From assembly GCF_000718165.1 (NCBI RefSeq), contig NZ_JOEY01000004.1, positions 192,879 through 256,878 of the forward strand: a DNA stretch of 64,000 nt. The letters are read 5' to 3'. The stretch's first letter is position 1. Each line of letters opens with the position of its first letter. Below are positions 25,745 to 36,896 of the stretch, piece after piece. Position numbers and translations under genes: made by a program. This stretch comes from Streptomyces fulvoviolaceus (GTDB lineage: Bacteria; Actinomycetota; Actinomycetes; Streptomycetales; Streptomycetaceae). Below the pieces are notes generated by a model. That model saw only the letters and a list, made by a program, of their open reading frames with translations. It was not told the origin of the DNA and did not search any database.

Positions 25745-28614
25745 CTGCTTGCCTCCTCGACGGTGCCCCCCGTGGCTTCTTCGGATGCTGGTGTCGGTGC
25801 CTTCGTCTGGCCCGTCTGTTCGGCGATCTCCGCCTCCACGTCTCGGTATCCGGCCTCCGCCCCCCGGCGGAAGCCGCCGAGGCGGCGACGGAGCGCTTCG
25901 GCGTCGACGGTGCCGGTCCGCTGGCGCGGGGCCTGGGTGGGGGCTGTGATTTTGGGGGTGCGCTTGGGGAGGCCCTTGTCGGTGACGAGCTCTTCCGGGG
26001 CGTCGGGTACGCGTTCGTGCACCGCCTCGGCTTCGCCTTCGACGGGTTCGTTCCCACCCGCACCACCCGTACCACTTTCGTCGTCGAGTGCGGGTGGCCC
26101 CTGTGGGGGTTCCTCACCGTCGGCGGGTGCGGGAGCGGGGACCGTGGGTTCGGTGGGCTCGAACTCCGGCAGCTCGGGGGCCTCGTATTCGGCGCGCTCG
26201 AACTCCGGCGGGGCGGGGACCGTGGGTTCGGTGGGCTCGGACTCCGGCGGCGCGGGGGCCTCGTATTCGGTGGGCTCAGGGGCCGTCGGGATCGGGGCCA
26301 ACAGCTCTATCGTCGTCTCGGCCGGGGTTTCCTCCCCCGTCTGCCGTACGGCCTTCTCCGCCAGCGCGACCAGCGGGTCCCGGCCCGTCGAACGGCTGCT
26401 CAGGACATTGGAGTTGACCTCGGCGTCCGCGCCTGGCAGGGAGAACGACTGGGTACCGCCGGTCACGGGCCCGGAGGCCGGCATCGCGGTTGTGGGCGCC
26501 GCGGCCAGCAGCCCCTTCGACAGGACGACGACCGCGGCGACACCCCCCTGCTTCTGCTCGCGCAGCTGCACGCGGACGCCGTGCCGGTGGGCGAGGCGGG
26601 CCACGACGTACAGGCCGAGGCCGAGCCCCTTCTCGCCTTCGTGGTCGTAGGAGTCGTAGGACGTCTCGGGGTCGAAGTCGGCGAGGCGGGCGTTGAGCAT
26701 GCTCATGCGGTCGGCGGTCATGCCGATGCCCTCGTCGTGGACGGAGAGCATGACCTCGCCGCTCTCCAGGAGCCAGCCGGAGACCTCGACGGGCAGGTCC
26801 GGCGGGGAGAACGAGCTGGCGTTCTCCATGAGTTCGGCGAGGAGGTGGCTCAGGTCGTCCGCGGCGAAGCCCGCCACGTGCGCGTGCGGCGGCAGGGCGG
26901 CGATGCGGACCCGCTCGTACCGCTCGATCTCGCTGACCGCGGCGCGTACGACGTCGACCAGCGGGACAGGTCCGGCGCTCTGCTGGACATGCTCGGTGCC
27001 GGCGAGGACGAGGAGGTTCTCGCTGTGGCGGCGCATGACCGTGGCGAAGTGGTCGAGCTTGAAGAGGGTCGCCAGGCGGTCGGGGTCCTGTTCGCGCTCC
27101 TCCAGGCCCTCGATGACGGCGAGTTGACGCTCGACGAGGCCGAGGGTGCGCAGCGCGAGGTTGACGAAGGTGGCGCCGATGGTGGCGCGCAGCTTCTCCA
27201 ACTGGGCGGAGGACTCGGCGAGTTCCGTCTTGAGCTGCTCGCGGGCGTCCGCCATCTTCTGCCGCTGGCCGACCAGGTGCTTGCGGTCGGACTCCAGGGT
27301 GGTGACGCGTTCCGCGAGGGCGACGGCGTGCGCGTGCAGGGTGTTGACGGAGCGGACGACCTGGGCGAACTCGTCGTTGCGGCCGGTGAAGCTGACGGCT
27401 TCCTCGGCGGTCGGGTCCTCGGCCTCGGCGAGGCGGGCGGAGCCGCGGCGCAGCACGGAGAGCGGCCGGGTGAGGGTGCGGGCCATGGCGGTGGCGATGC
27501 CGACGGCGAGCAGCATGAGCGCGCCGAGGACCGCGATCCGGATCTCCAGCGCGGTGACGTCGTCGTCGCGCAGCTGGGCGAGGTCCTTGGCACGCCGCTC
27601 GTAGAGGGCCGACTCCACGCCGCGCATCAGGTCGACGCGGGCGGAGAGCGCGGCGTCGAGCTTGGCGGTGCTGGTGCCGAGTGCACCGCTGGAGAGCGTC
27701 GGCTGGTCGGTGAGGGCGGCGAGGTACTTGTCGGCGGAGTTGACCTCGGGGCCGGTGACCGTGGAGTCGTAGCTCGCCTTGGCGGCCGCGGTCGCGGAGT
27801 CCTGGAAGTCGGAGAGGGCGGCGTCGGAGCGCAGCCGGGCCTGCTGGGCTGCGGCACTGAGGGCGTCGCGCTGCTTGGTGTCGGCGTCCGAGGAGACGGT
27901 CTTGGTGCTCGACAGCCCGGTGAGGGGGTCGATGACGGTCTGGGTCGTCGTCGGCACGTCGAGCGCCGCGAGGAGCAGTCCGCGGGCCGCGGCGGACTGC
28001 TGTACGGCGGAGTCGAGCTCGGCGAGGGCGTACGCGCCGGAGCCCGCGCGGGGCGGCATCCGCTCGGCCAGTTGCTCGGCGAGGTGGTGGAGTTCGGTGA
28101 TGGCGGCGGAGTAGGCCAGGTGCGTCTCGAGAGCCGTGCTCTTGCCGGTGAGCGCCGCCCGCCGTACGGCGGCGATGTCGTCGAGGTCGCCGTGCAGGGA
28201 GGCGGGCGCGTCGGCATCGGCGCGCAGCTCCTCGACCTGCCGGTCGACCCGGGCGCTCTGCTGCTCGGAGGGCGCCTTGGACTTGGGCCGCCCGGCGGCG
28301 ATGTACGAGGTGACCTCGTCGCGCTCGTCGGCGAGCGAGTGGGCGAGGCCGAGCGCGTCCTGGGTCTGCTCGGCGAGGGTCACCAGGTCCTGGGAGTCGC
28401 TCAGTTCGCCGGAGGCGGTGACGAGGGACGGGACGCCGGCCCCGGCGATGGCGGCGGCCACGACGGCGACGGCGAGAATCAGCCGGGTGCGGACGTGCGT
28501 GGGGCGGCCTGTGCCGACGGGGGTCTCGGGGGCGTGCTCCAGGGCCGTGCCCTTGCCGGAGGCCGTCTGCTTGCCTGTGCGACGAGGCCGCGTCTTCTGC
28601 ACCGCTGCTCGCAT
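25741..28614 (-). CDS. Conservon sensor kinase-like CvnA
   Basis: A 957-residue membrane kinase-like protein. A helix at about 45-65, a large extracytoplasmic helical sensor region, a second helix near 358-378 and HAMP precede a dimer region (LVERQLAVIEGLEEREQDPDR) and an HATPase domain with HLLAELMENASSFSPP, DEGIGM and GLGLGLYVV. As in other CvnA proteins, no classic H-box is seen. The last 250 residues are a low-complexity Pro/Glu tail with a 26-residue repeat. ATG 28614 is preferred; AGGA directly before it is too close to be a good ribosome site. It is first in the operon cvnA-B-C-D-monooxygenase. Confidence 0.9.
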   Translation of the reverse strand: MRAAVQKTRPRRTGKQTASGKGTALEHAPETPVGTGRPTHVRTRLILAVAVVAAAIAGAGVPSLVTASGELSDSQDLVTLAEQTQDALGLAHSLADERDEVTSYIAAGRPKSKAPSEQQSARVDRQVEELRADADAPASLHGDLDDIAAVRRAALTGKSTALETHLAYSAAITELHHLAEQLAERMPPRAGSGAYALAELDSAVQQSAAARGLLLAALDVPTTTQTVIDPLTGLSSTKTVSSDADTKQRDALSAAAQQARLRSDAALSDFQDSATAAAKASYDSTVTGPEVNSADKYLAALTDQPTLSSGALGTSTAKLDAALSARVDLMRGVESALYERRAKDLAQLRDDDVTALEIRIAVLGALMLLAVGIATAMARTLTRPLSVLRRGSARLAEAEDPTAEEAVSFTGRNDEFAQVVRSVNTLHAHAVALAERVTTLESDRKHLVGQRQKMADAREQLKTELAESSAQLEKLRATIGATFVNLALRTLGLVERQLAVIEGLEEREQDPDRLATLFKLDHFATVMRRHSENLLVLAGTEHVQQSAGPVPLVDVVRAAVSEIERYERVRIAALPPHAHVAGFAADDLSHLLAELMENASSFSPPDLPVEVSGWLLESGEVMLSVHDEGIGMTADRMSMLNARLADFDPETSYDSYDHEGEKGLGLGLYVVARLAHRHGVRVQLREQKQGGVAAVVVLSKGLLAAAPTTAMPASGPVTGGTQSFSLPGADAEVNSNVLSSRSTGRDPLVALAEKAVRQTGEETPAETTIELLAPIPTAPEPTEYEAPAPPESEPTEPTVPAPPEFERAEYEAPELPEFEPTEPTVPAPAPADGEEPPQGPPALDDESGTGGAGGNEPVEGEAEAVHERVPDAPEELVTDKGLPKRTPKITAPTQAPRQRTGTVDAEALRRRLGGFRRGAEAGYRDVEAEIAEQTGQTKAPTPASEEATGGTVEEASS
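26135..26281 (-). repeat. 78-bp tandem repeat in cvnA tail
   Basis: GCGGGGACCGTGGGTTCGGT starts at 26135 and again at 26213, a period of 78 bases or 26 residues (units built on EPTEPTVPAPPEFE and EYEAP). The copies differ at few positions. The repeat lengthens the acidic, proline-rich C-terminal tail. Confidence 0.75.
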
Positions 28615-28979
28615 TCCTGACTCGATATACCCAAATACCCAAGGCCCGGGGTGACGCTCCGTCAACTGGCGTGCACACCGAGTACGGTTCCTGACCCTCC
28701 CAGCGCCGGTGGGCGGTGACCGCGCATCATCCAGGCCGCCACCCGAAGGAGTGAACATCGGAGGGGAGTTGGCGGGCAAGTTCCTCCGGCGCGCGCGACG
28801 GCCGTACGCGGCGGGCCGGTTGGACGTCCGCGACGACCGGTGGCACTATGCGCCACCACGCCTTCCCGGAGTGAACCATTCCATCCTAAACCCGGCGTCT
28901 GACCTGCGCGGCTGCGCCAATTCAGCAACCGTTGCCAGCCTTTGATGATCCTCGTGAAGGGCTCGTGCAGACTGGCCGA
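28615..28979. other. Intergenic region between cvnA and PP2C-like gene
   Basis: This 365-base gap between divergent genes holds no convincing gene. It should carry both promoters. On the minus strand AGTTGACGGAG and TATATCGAG lie before cvnA, but their spacing is too long for one sigma-70 type promoter, so I mark no site. Confidence 0.5.
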
Positions 28980-29768
28980 ATGCGCACGGAACTTGTCTCG
29001 GAGTCAGGCGACCCGACCCGCCCCAACGAGGACTTCGCAAGCCTCGCTCTACCCGCGTCCGGAGGGGGCGGCGCGCTCGTGGTCCTGGACGGAGTGACGC
29101 CACCGAGGGGAGCGACGGGCTGTCTGCATTCGGTCCCTTGGTTCACGGCACGCCTCGGCGGGGCGCTGACCGAACTGACCGTTTCACTCCCGGATGTTCC
29201 GCTGCCGGAGCTCCTGAGTCGGGCCATCTCGCGTACAGCTGGGGCACATGGTGAAGGTTGTGACCTTTCTCACCCACGAACACCACAGGCGACGGTGGTG
29301 GTGGCGCGGTGGTCTGCGGAGACGGTCGAGTACCTGGTCCTGTCGGACTCCGCGCTGTTGGTGGAGTCCGGAGACGGCTCGGTGACGGCTCTGCTGGACG
29401 ACCGGCTGTCCCGACTCCCTCGCTCTTCCCTGGCCACGGACGCGTTGGTGGATTCCACGGTCCGCAACAAGGAGGGCGGCTTCTTCACGGCGGCTGCGGA
29501 TCCGTCAGTAGCGGCGCGGGCGGTGACGGGAGTGCTGCCACGCTCGTCGGTACGGGCGCTGGCCGCGCTGACGGACGGGGCGACGCGGTGGGTGGAGAAG
29601 TTCCGGGAGGGGGACTGGGCGGACTGCTTCCGGGCCGTACGGAAGGAGGGGGCGGGGGCGTTGGTGGCCCGGGTGCGGGAGCTGGAGCGGGGGGATGCGG
29701 AGGAGCGGGTGTTTCTGCGGCGGAGCAAGACGCATGACGATGCGACGGTGGTGCACGTCGAGCTGTGA
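28980..29768 (+). CDS. PP2C-like protein phosphatase
   Basis: A 262-residue soluble protein resembling the PP2C/SpoIIE-like metal-dependent phosphatases: SGDPTRPNEDFASLALP has the R-x-N-E-D metal/phosphate motif, ALVVLDGVTPP the D-G pair, then a LVLSDSALLV strand and SKTHDDATVVHVEL, the terminal D-D-A motif. It removes phosphate from Ser or Thr. ATG 28980 is chosen where similarity starts; there is no clear ribosome site. It converges with the large membrane protein gene. Its target is unknown. Confidence 0.8.
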   Translation: MRTELVSESGDPTRPNEDFASLALPASGGGGALVVLDGVTPPRGATGCLHSVPWFTARLGGALTELTVSLPDVPLPELLSRAISRTAGAHGEGCDLSHPRTPQATVVVARWSAETVEYLVLSDSALLVESGDGSVTALLDDRLSRLPRSSLATDALVDSTVRNKEGGFFTAAADPSVAARAVTGVLPRSSVRALAALTDGATRWVEKFREGDWADCFRAVRKEGAGALVARVRELERGDAEERVFLRRSKTHDDATVVHVEL

Positions 29769-29797
29769 GCCGGCGGACGGCTTCGCGGATGAAGCTC

Positions 29798-32479
29798 TCA
29801 TGGCCCGCCGGGATCAGGTGTGCCACTCACGGAGCTCGACGGACTCGGGGATGGACCGGAGTCCGGAGTGATCCAGGCACCGACCATGGCGGTGGCGAGC
29901 GCGGTCGTCGCCGCGACGAGGACGGTGGTCACCGGCACTGCCGCCGCGGACAGCGAGCGAAAATTGCGGATCTGCCCCCAGCGCAGTCCTCCGGCCCGGA
30001 CCAGGCGAACCTCCCAGTACAGGCCGAGCAGCAGGAGTACGGCCACCGTGTCGCCGCTGGTCAGCATCAGCCGGATGCCGAAGTCACCAGCGTCCCTGAA
30101 CTGGTAGAGCAGTTCGGCCAGTTCAGCTGGAAGAACCACGGCAAGCAGGCACGACGCCTTGCCGATCGGGGTCGCACCGCGCAACCAGGAGTACGCGTAC
30201 CCGTACACGAACCCGTACAGCGGCCAGCGAAGGGCGGTCGACCAGACTTCCACGACGTCGCTCACGTCGTACCCGATCGTGGTGAGCCGGGACGGCAACG
30301 TGTAGACGAACCAGGGCAGACTCAACACGGCGAGCAGGACGGCTGCCGCCATCCCGTTGCGCCAGGCCGTGCGGCCGCCGGACGTGCCGAGGGCGAGGAT
30401 CCGCAGCGCGGTCGGGCGTCGGGAGGTCGGACCGCCCGGCGCCGGCCCACCCAACTCACGCCAGCGCTCACTCCACTGCTTCGGGGTGAGGGTGCCGTCG
30501 GACAGCTCCGTGCGTGACGCGGTGAGGAAGTCTCGACGGCCTGCCGCCAGTGACTGGTCCTTCAGCAGGGTGTACATGCGACGGGTGTGCGTGGAGATGG
30601 TCGTGCGGTGCAGGCGCCGGGCCCGTGGTTCGTCGCGGGGCGGGAACAGCCACAGGAAGCCGAGAGCGGCGATGGTCACCGCGAGGTAGGGCCCGCTTGC
30701 GTAGGAGGTGCTGGCGAACGACTCGATCCCGCTCAGCGTCACCTCAGTGAGCAGTGCGGCGGTTCCCAGGGCGACAACGGCGATGCGGACGTGCTCCGGC
30801 CAGTTTCCTTCCTCACGGCCGGAGGACCACAGGAGCAGCAAGGTCGTCGCGATCGTGGCGGTCTGAAAGAAGTCGAGGGGGAGCCCGTACACGTAGGTGG
30901 TGTCGAGCCACAGGACGGACTCCTTTTCCAGGAACCACCACAGAACGGCCGCCGAAAGGCCCGCACGCCACCAGGTCCAGCCGCGCGCGGCAAGCACGGC
31001 CCACAGCGCCCCGGGCCAGCCCCACGCGAGGACGAGCGCCGTGATACGGCGAGCTGCGTCCCAGTCGTCCGTGAAGGAGACGTCGGCGTACCCGCTCACG
31101 TCGTGCATCCCGGTGCCGGGTCCCGCACTCAGCACGGCCAACCACACCGCCGACACCGCCGTGACCGCCCAGCGGCGGCCGGTCGGGCCCAGCGGACCGC
31201 GCCTCAGGATCAGGGCAGTAGCCCCGGCGAGGACGCCTGCCGCCACCACGATCAACACAGGCACGGGCGACCCGGAAGACCGGGCGAGCACGGCGGCAGG
31301 CACGCACAGCAAGGCACTCGGCACGAGCAGGGGCAGCAGGTCGCGCACCTGCGGCGGACGTCCACGGCCCACCCGCGTGGCGAAGGCCGCTACGCAGAGT
31401 GGGAGCAGCATCTGCCACCAGATCATGAGAGGCGCTTCTCGGCCGAAAGCCGCCCACCATTCGTCGTCGAACTCGCCGCTTTCCGCTGCGGCCCACAGCA
31501 GGAGCACACACGTGAGCCCGGTGCCTGTCACGGCTGCCGCAATCCAGCGGTGGCGTGTCTCATCCGGTGCCCAGCGTCGTACGAACGCGACGGCGAGACA
31601 GCCCACCGCCGCGACGGCGCCGAGGGCGAAAACCGCCTCGCGCAGGGCTGACGGGCGCAACTGCAACACCCAGACCATGTCCGCGATGTCGCTGCGGGCG
31701 TCGTCGCCGAACAGCGACGGTTGCGGGACGGTCAGCGTGACCGAAGCCTCTGTCTTCGGCGACAGGACCAGTTCGACCCGGTGTCCGGACATGTGCAGCA
31801 CAGTGCCGCCGTCCACGCCGGTGACGGCCTGCTCGTCCGCCGCCACCGTGACTGTCCACTCGTCGTAGTAGGCCTTTTTTCCGAAGACACCCGGAGCAGG
31901 CGTCAGCCTCATGTACAAGGGCTCGCTCGAGTCGCCCTCCAGGCCGCACTCCCCCAGGTCCACCATGGCCTCCCAGTCTGCGGTGACGTAGGCCGTCGCC
32001 TTCGGCCCGTCCTGTCGCAGTGGCTCACCGCTCCACGTTTCGAAGAGCGCTTGCGTGCTGCAGGCGTCGTACCCGGCGGAAACCACGGCTTCGAAGGGGA
32101 TCCAGGCCTGCGCACCATTGGTGTCGGCACGCAACACGGGCCTGAGCGGATCACCGGGCAGCAGCACGATCCGGTGCGTGGCCGTGACCCGCCATGCTCC
32201 CTCGCCCGTACTCGTGACGCGGAAGGTGGTCGAGCCGATGCGCCGGGGCCGGGCCGTCCCGCCGAACCTCTTCAAGGTGGAGTCGTCCTTGGTATCGCCG
32301 GATTCCTCGCTCGCGTCCGGCTGATTCGCGCGCTCGTTGGCCTGCTGCGCACGCCGGTACTCCGCCGACGTCACCCCCTGCCACTGCAGGAACGCGATCC
32401 CACAACTCACCACCAGCACCGCGGGCAGCGCGACCGCGCACAGCCCCCGTGCCCACCGCCGTGTCGACGACCATGCCAC
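29798..32479 (-). CDS. Large multi-pass membrane protein (DUF6185-like)
   Basis: An 893-residue protein. A signal-anchor (LCAVALPAVLVVSCGIAFLQW) leads to an extracytoplasmic domain of about 250 residues with several cysteines, then about fifteen hydrophobic segments split by a cytoplasmic loop with RRLHRTTISTHTRRMYTLL. I recall a Streptomyces-restricted family of this size called DUF6185, and this may be one. There are no transporter, kinase or glycosyltransferase motifs. ATG 32479 is the first start. The membrane count suggests a sensor or channel-like role, but nothing proves it. Confidence 0.7.
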   Translation of the reverse strand: MAWSSTRRWARGLCAVALPAVLVVSCGIAFLQWQGVTSAEYRRAQQANERANQPDASEESGDTKDDSTLKRFGGTARPRRIGSTTFRVTSTGEGAWRVTATHRIVLLPGDPLRPVLRADTNGAQAWIPFEAVVSAGYDACSTQALFETWSGEPLRQDGPKATAYVTADWEAMVDLGECGLEGDSSEPLYMRLTPAPGVFGKKAYYDEWTVTVAADEQAVTGVDGGTVLHMSGHRVELVLSPKTEASVTLTVPQPSLFGDDARSDIADMVWVLQLRPSALREAVFALGAVAAVGCLAVAFVRRWAPDETRHRWIAAAVTGTGLTCVLLLWAAAESGEFDDEWWAAFGREAPLMIWWQMLLPLCVAAFATRVGRGRPPQVRDLLPLLVPSALLCVPAAVLARSSGSPVPVLIVVAAGVLAGATALILRRGPLGPTGRRWAVTAVSAVWLAVLSAGPGTGMHDVSGYADVSFTDDWDAARRITALVLAWGWPGALWAVLAARGWTWWRAGLSAAVLWWFLEKESVLWLDTTYVYGLPLDFFQTATIATTLLLLWSSGREEGNWPEHVRIAVVALGTAALLTEVTLSGIESFASTSYASGPYLAVTIAALGFLWLFPPRDEPRARRLHRTTISTHTRRMYTLLKDQSLAAGRRDFLTASRTELSDGTLTPKQWSERWRELGGPAPGGPTSRRPTALRILALGTSGGRTAWRNGMAAAVLLAVLSLPWFVYTLPSRLTTIGYDVSDVVEVWSTALRWPLYGFVYGYAYSWLRGATPIGKASCLLAVVLPAELAELLYQFRDAGDFGIRLMLTSGDTVAVLLLLGLYWEVRLVRAGGLRWGQIRNFRSLSAAAVPVTTVLVAATTALATAMVGAWITPDSGPSPSPSSSVSGTPDPGGP

Positions 32480-32575
32480 CGCACCGCCCCCGTCCCCCAG
32501 CGCCAGGGTAGCCCCGCGTGGTCCACGGGTTGTGTCCCTGTGGACAACTGCCCCTGGGGGGTCGCCCGGTCGGGC

Positions 32576-33067
32576 CTACCTCTCCATCCCCCGGTTCAAC
32601 TGATGCAGCAGCCGGGCCAGTTCGGCCACCTCCAGCCGGTCCCAGTGCGACAGCTGGCTCACGTACCGCGCCCGCCGTGCCTCCCGGACCTTGGTCACCC
32701 GGCTGCGCCCCTCCTCGGTGAGGTGGACCAGCCAGGCCCGGCCGTCCGCCGGGTCCGGTTCGCGGGCGATCAGGCCGAGGTCCTCCAGGGCCCGGAGCTG
32801 GCGGGACATCGTGGCCTTGCCGACGCCGATGTAGGCGGCGAGCTCGGTGGCGCGCTGGCGGCCGTGCTCGTCGAGGCGGACGAGGAGGCCGTACGCCGCG
32901 GGCTCCAGGTCGGGGTGGACCTCGCGGGCCATCTCGCCCTGGTTGGCCCGGGCGCGGCGCAGAAGGACCGTCAACTCGCGTTCCAGGGACAGGTATTCCC
33001 GGTCCACACCACTCGGCGCCACGCCGGCTTCGACCCGGCCTCCGTCGCCGTTTCCGTCTTCGTGCAC
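32576..33067 (-). CDS. MarR-family transcriptional regulator
   Basis: A 163-residue winged-helix regulator: LTVLLRRARANQGEMARE, then RQRATELAAYIGVGKATMSRQLRALEDLGLIAREPDPADGRAW, the classic MarR recognition helix and wing, and a helical dimer end (WDRLEVAELARLLHQLNRG). GTG 33067 is preferred because CAGGGGCTGAC precedes it; a TTG at 33112 gives a longer form with no ribosome site. It is divergent from the muramidase gene and could control it or itself. Confidence 0.88.
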   Translation of the reverse strand: MHEDGNGDGGRVEAGVAPSGVDREYLSLERELTVLLRRARANQGEMAREVHPDLEPAAYGLLVRLDEHGRQRATELAAYIGVGKATMSRQLRALEDLGLIAREPDPADGRAWLVHLTEEGRSRVTKVREARRARYVSQLSHWDRLEVAELARLLHQLNRGMER

Positions 33068-33310
33068 GTCAGCCCCTGCCTCGGTTTTCCCGTACCTGAA
33101 AGTTTCCGCCAAAATCCGTCATCGCCGCAGCTCCGCCAGTATTTCGCAGGGCTAGACCAACGGCACCGTCCGGGCCCTCTTCCACCTGCTCTTTTACGTG
33201 CGTAGCTTCTCTGGCAGCAACCGACTGGCATGCACACGTCGCCATTCCAGCGCATCGCCCTCTCCCCCACCGAGCAACACCGAGCATCACCGAGCCCTCG
33301 GAGGCACGCC

Positions 33311-34129
33311 ATGCCCGTGCACAGACCTGGATCGGTCCGCCCCCGGCGCCTCTTCCTCGCCGGGATCCTGCTCGCAGCCTTCTCCCTCCTGTTCACCGTC
33401 CCCGCCAACGCCGCCGACACCCCCGCCCGCGGCTCCGCCCACATGGGCATCGGCGTCGTAGCGCATGACGGCCAGGGCGGCCTCCCCGCCGACACCCGTG
33501 CCACCCAGACCGAGGGCGTCGACGTCGCCAGCTACCAGGGCAACGTCGCCTGGTCGACCCTGTACAGCAGTGGCGTCCGGTGGGCCTACACCAAGGCCAG
33601 CGAGGGGACGTACTACACGAACCCGTACTTCGCCCAGCAGTACAACGGCTCCTACGACGTCGGCATGATCCGCGGCGCCTACCACTTCGCCACCCCGGAC
33701 ACCACGAGCGGCACCACCCAGGCCAACTACTTCGTCGACCACGGCGGCGGCTGGTCCCAGGACGGCAAGACGCTGCCGGGCGCACTCGACATCGAGTGGA
33801 ACCCGTACGGCGCCTCCTGCTACGGCAAGACCCAGAGCGCGATGGTCACCTGGATCCGCGACTTCCTGAACCAGTACAAGGCCCGTACGGGACGCGACGC
33901 GGTCATCTACACCGCCACCAGCTGGTGGACCGAGTGCACCGGCAACTACGGCGGCTTCGCGTCCAGCAACCCGCTGTGGATCGCCCGGTACGCGTCGACC
34001 GTGGGGACACTGCCGGCGGGATGGTCGTACTACACGATGTGGCAGTACACCTCGTCCGGCCCCACCGTCGGCGACCACGACAAGTTCAACGGCGCCCTGG
34101 ATCGGGTGCAGGCCTTGGCCAACGGCTAG
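33311..34129 (+). CDS. Secreted GH25 muramidase
   Basis: A 272-residue exported lysozyme that cuts N-acetylmuramic acid linkages in peptidoglycan. The signal peptide ends at VPANAAD. The GH25 core starts EGVDVASYQGNVAW, with the first catalytic aspartate, and continues RWAYTKASEGTYYTNPYF, GMIRGAYHFATPDTTSG and ALDIEWNPYG, with the acidic D-x-E pair. ATG 33311 has GGAGG six bases upstream. It resembles cellosyl/ACM-type Streptomyces lysozymes. A duplicated copy of its last 43 bases follows 94 bases downstream. Confidence 0.93.
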   Translation: MPVHRPGSVRPRRLFLAGILLAAFSLLFTVPANAADTPARGSAHMGIGVVAHDGQGGLPADTRATQTEGVDVASYQGNVAWSTLYSSGVRWAYTKASEGTYYTNPYFAQQYNGSYDVGMIRGAYHFATPDTTSGTTQANYFVDHGGGWSQDGKTLPGALDIEWNPYGASCYGKTQSAMVTWIRDFLNQYKARTGRDAVIYTATSWWTECTGNYGGFASSNPLWIARYASTVGTLPAGWSYYTMWQYTSSGPTVGDHDKFNGALDRVQALANG

Positions 34130-34223
34130 TGCAGCCCGCTGTCGGCCGGGGGTCCGGGGGTTGTCCCCCGGGAGACGCAGCAACGGCGCCCTGGATCGGG
34201 CCGTCGCCCTCGCCAACGGCTGA
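34087..34223 (+). repeat. Duplicated 3' end of the muramidase gene
   Basis: Bases 34087-34129 (end of the gene, stop TAG) and 34181-34223 (ending TGA) both read CAACGGCGCCCTGGATCGGG then a variable middle and GCCAACGGCT. Between them is a hairpin CCGGGGG-ttgt-CCCCCGG (34154-34171). This looks like a past exchange or duplication of the gene end. Confidence 0.75.
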
Positions 34224-34245
34224 TCCCCCACACGCACGCATGGCG

Positions 34246-34281
34246 AAGACCCGGGCCTCCCTCACGAAGGACCCGGGCCTT
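34246..34281. terminator. Terminator between muramidase and lon
   Basis: AAGACCCGGG (34246-34255) pairs with CCCGGGCCTT (34272-34281) with one mismatch. It lies between convergent genes and would serve both. Confidence 0.6.
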
Positions 34282-34301
34282 CCCTTATCCGGTCGCGTCC
34301 G

Positions 34302-36716
<2,415 letters not shown>

Positions 36717-36738
36717 TGATCTCCCCTTTGGCAGTCAA

Positions 36739-36759
36739 GTTGAGCTATGCCGACTCAAT
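36739..36759 (-). promoter_or_regulatory. HAIR operator of lon (HspR binding site)
   Basis: GTTGAGC-tatgccg-ACTCAAT, that is arms of seven with a seven-base spacer. It matches the HAIR consensus CTTGAGT-N7-ACTCAAG at 11 of 14 arm positions. HspR is known to repress lon in Streptomyces lividans through such a site. The site is 23-43 bases upstream of the lon start. Confidence 0.8.
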
Positions 36760-36853
36760 GCACATGAGCCTCCGATTGTTCCCCGACCCCCGTTCGCTCT
36801 GAGCGATCAGGGAAAGAGGGAGGGATGACGGGCTGGCCACCGACCACTGTCTC

Positions 36854-36886
36854 GGTAATACTCATTCACATACAGTGACTATTACC
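36854..36886. promoter_or_regulatory. GGTAATA/TATTACC inverted repeat before the acetyltransferase gene
   Basis: GGTAATA at 36854-36860 and TATTACC at 36880-36886 form a seven-base inverted repeat, ending ten bases before ATG 36897. The segment is AT-rich for this genome. It could be an operator or a hairpin that affects translation of the gene. Confidence 0.4.
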
Positions 36887-36896
36887 TAGAGGTGTC

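Noticed and set aside
25579..28620. A 1013-codon open frame on the plus strand opposite cvnA
   Set aside because: Same antisense effect. The minus strand has recognisable HATPase motifs and operon overlaps.
34181..34223. A separate small gene after the muramidase
   Set aside because: It is only a copy of the gene end with no start codon or ribosome site.
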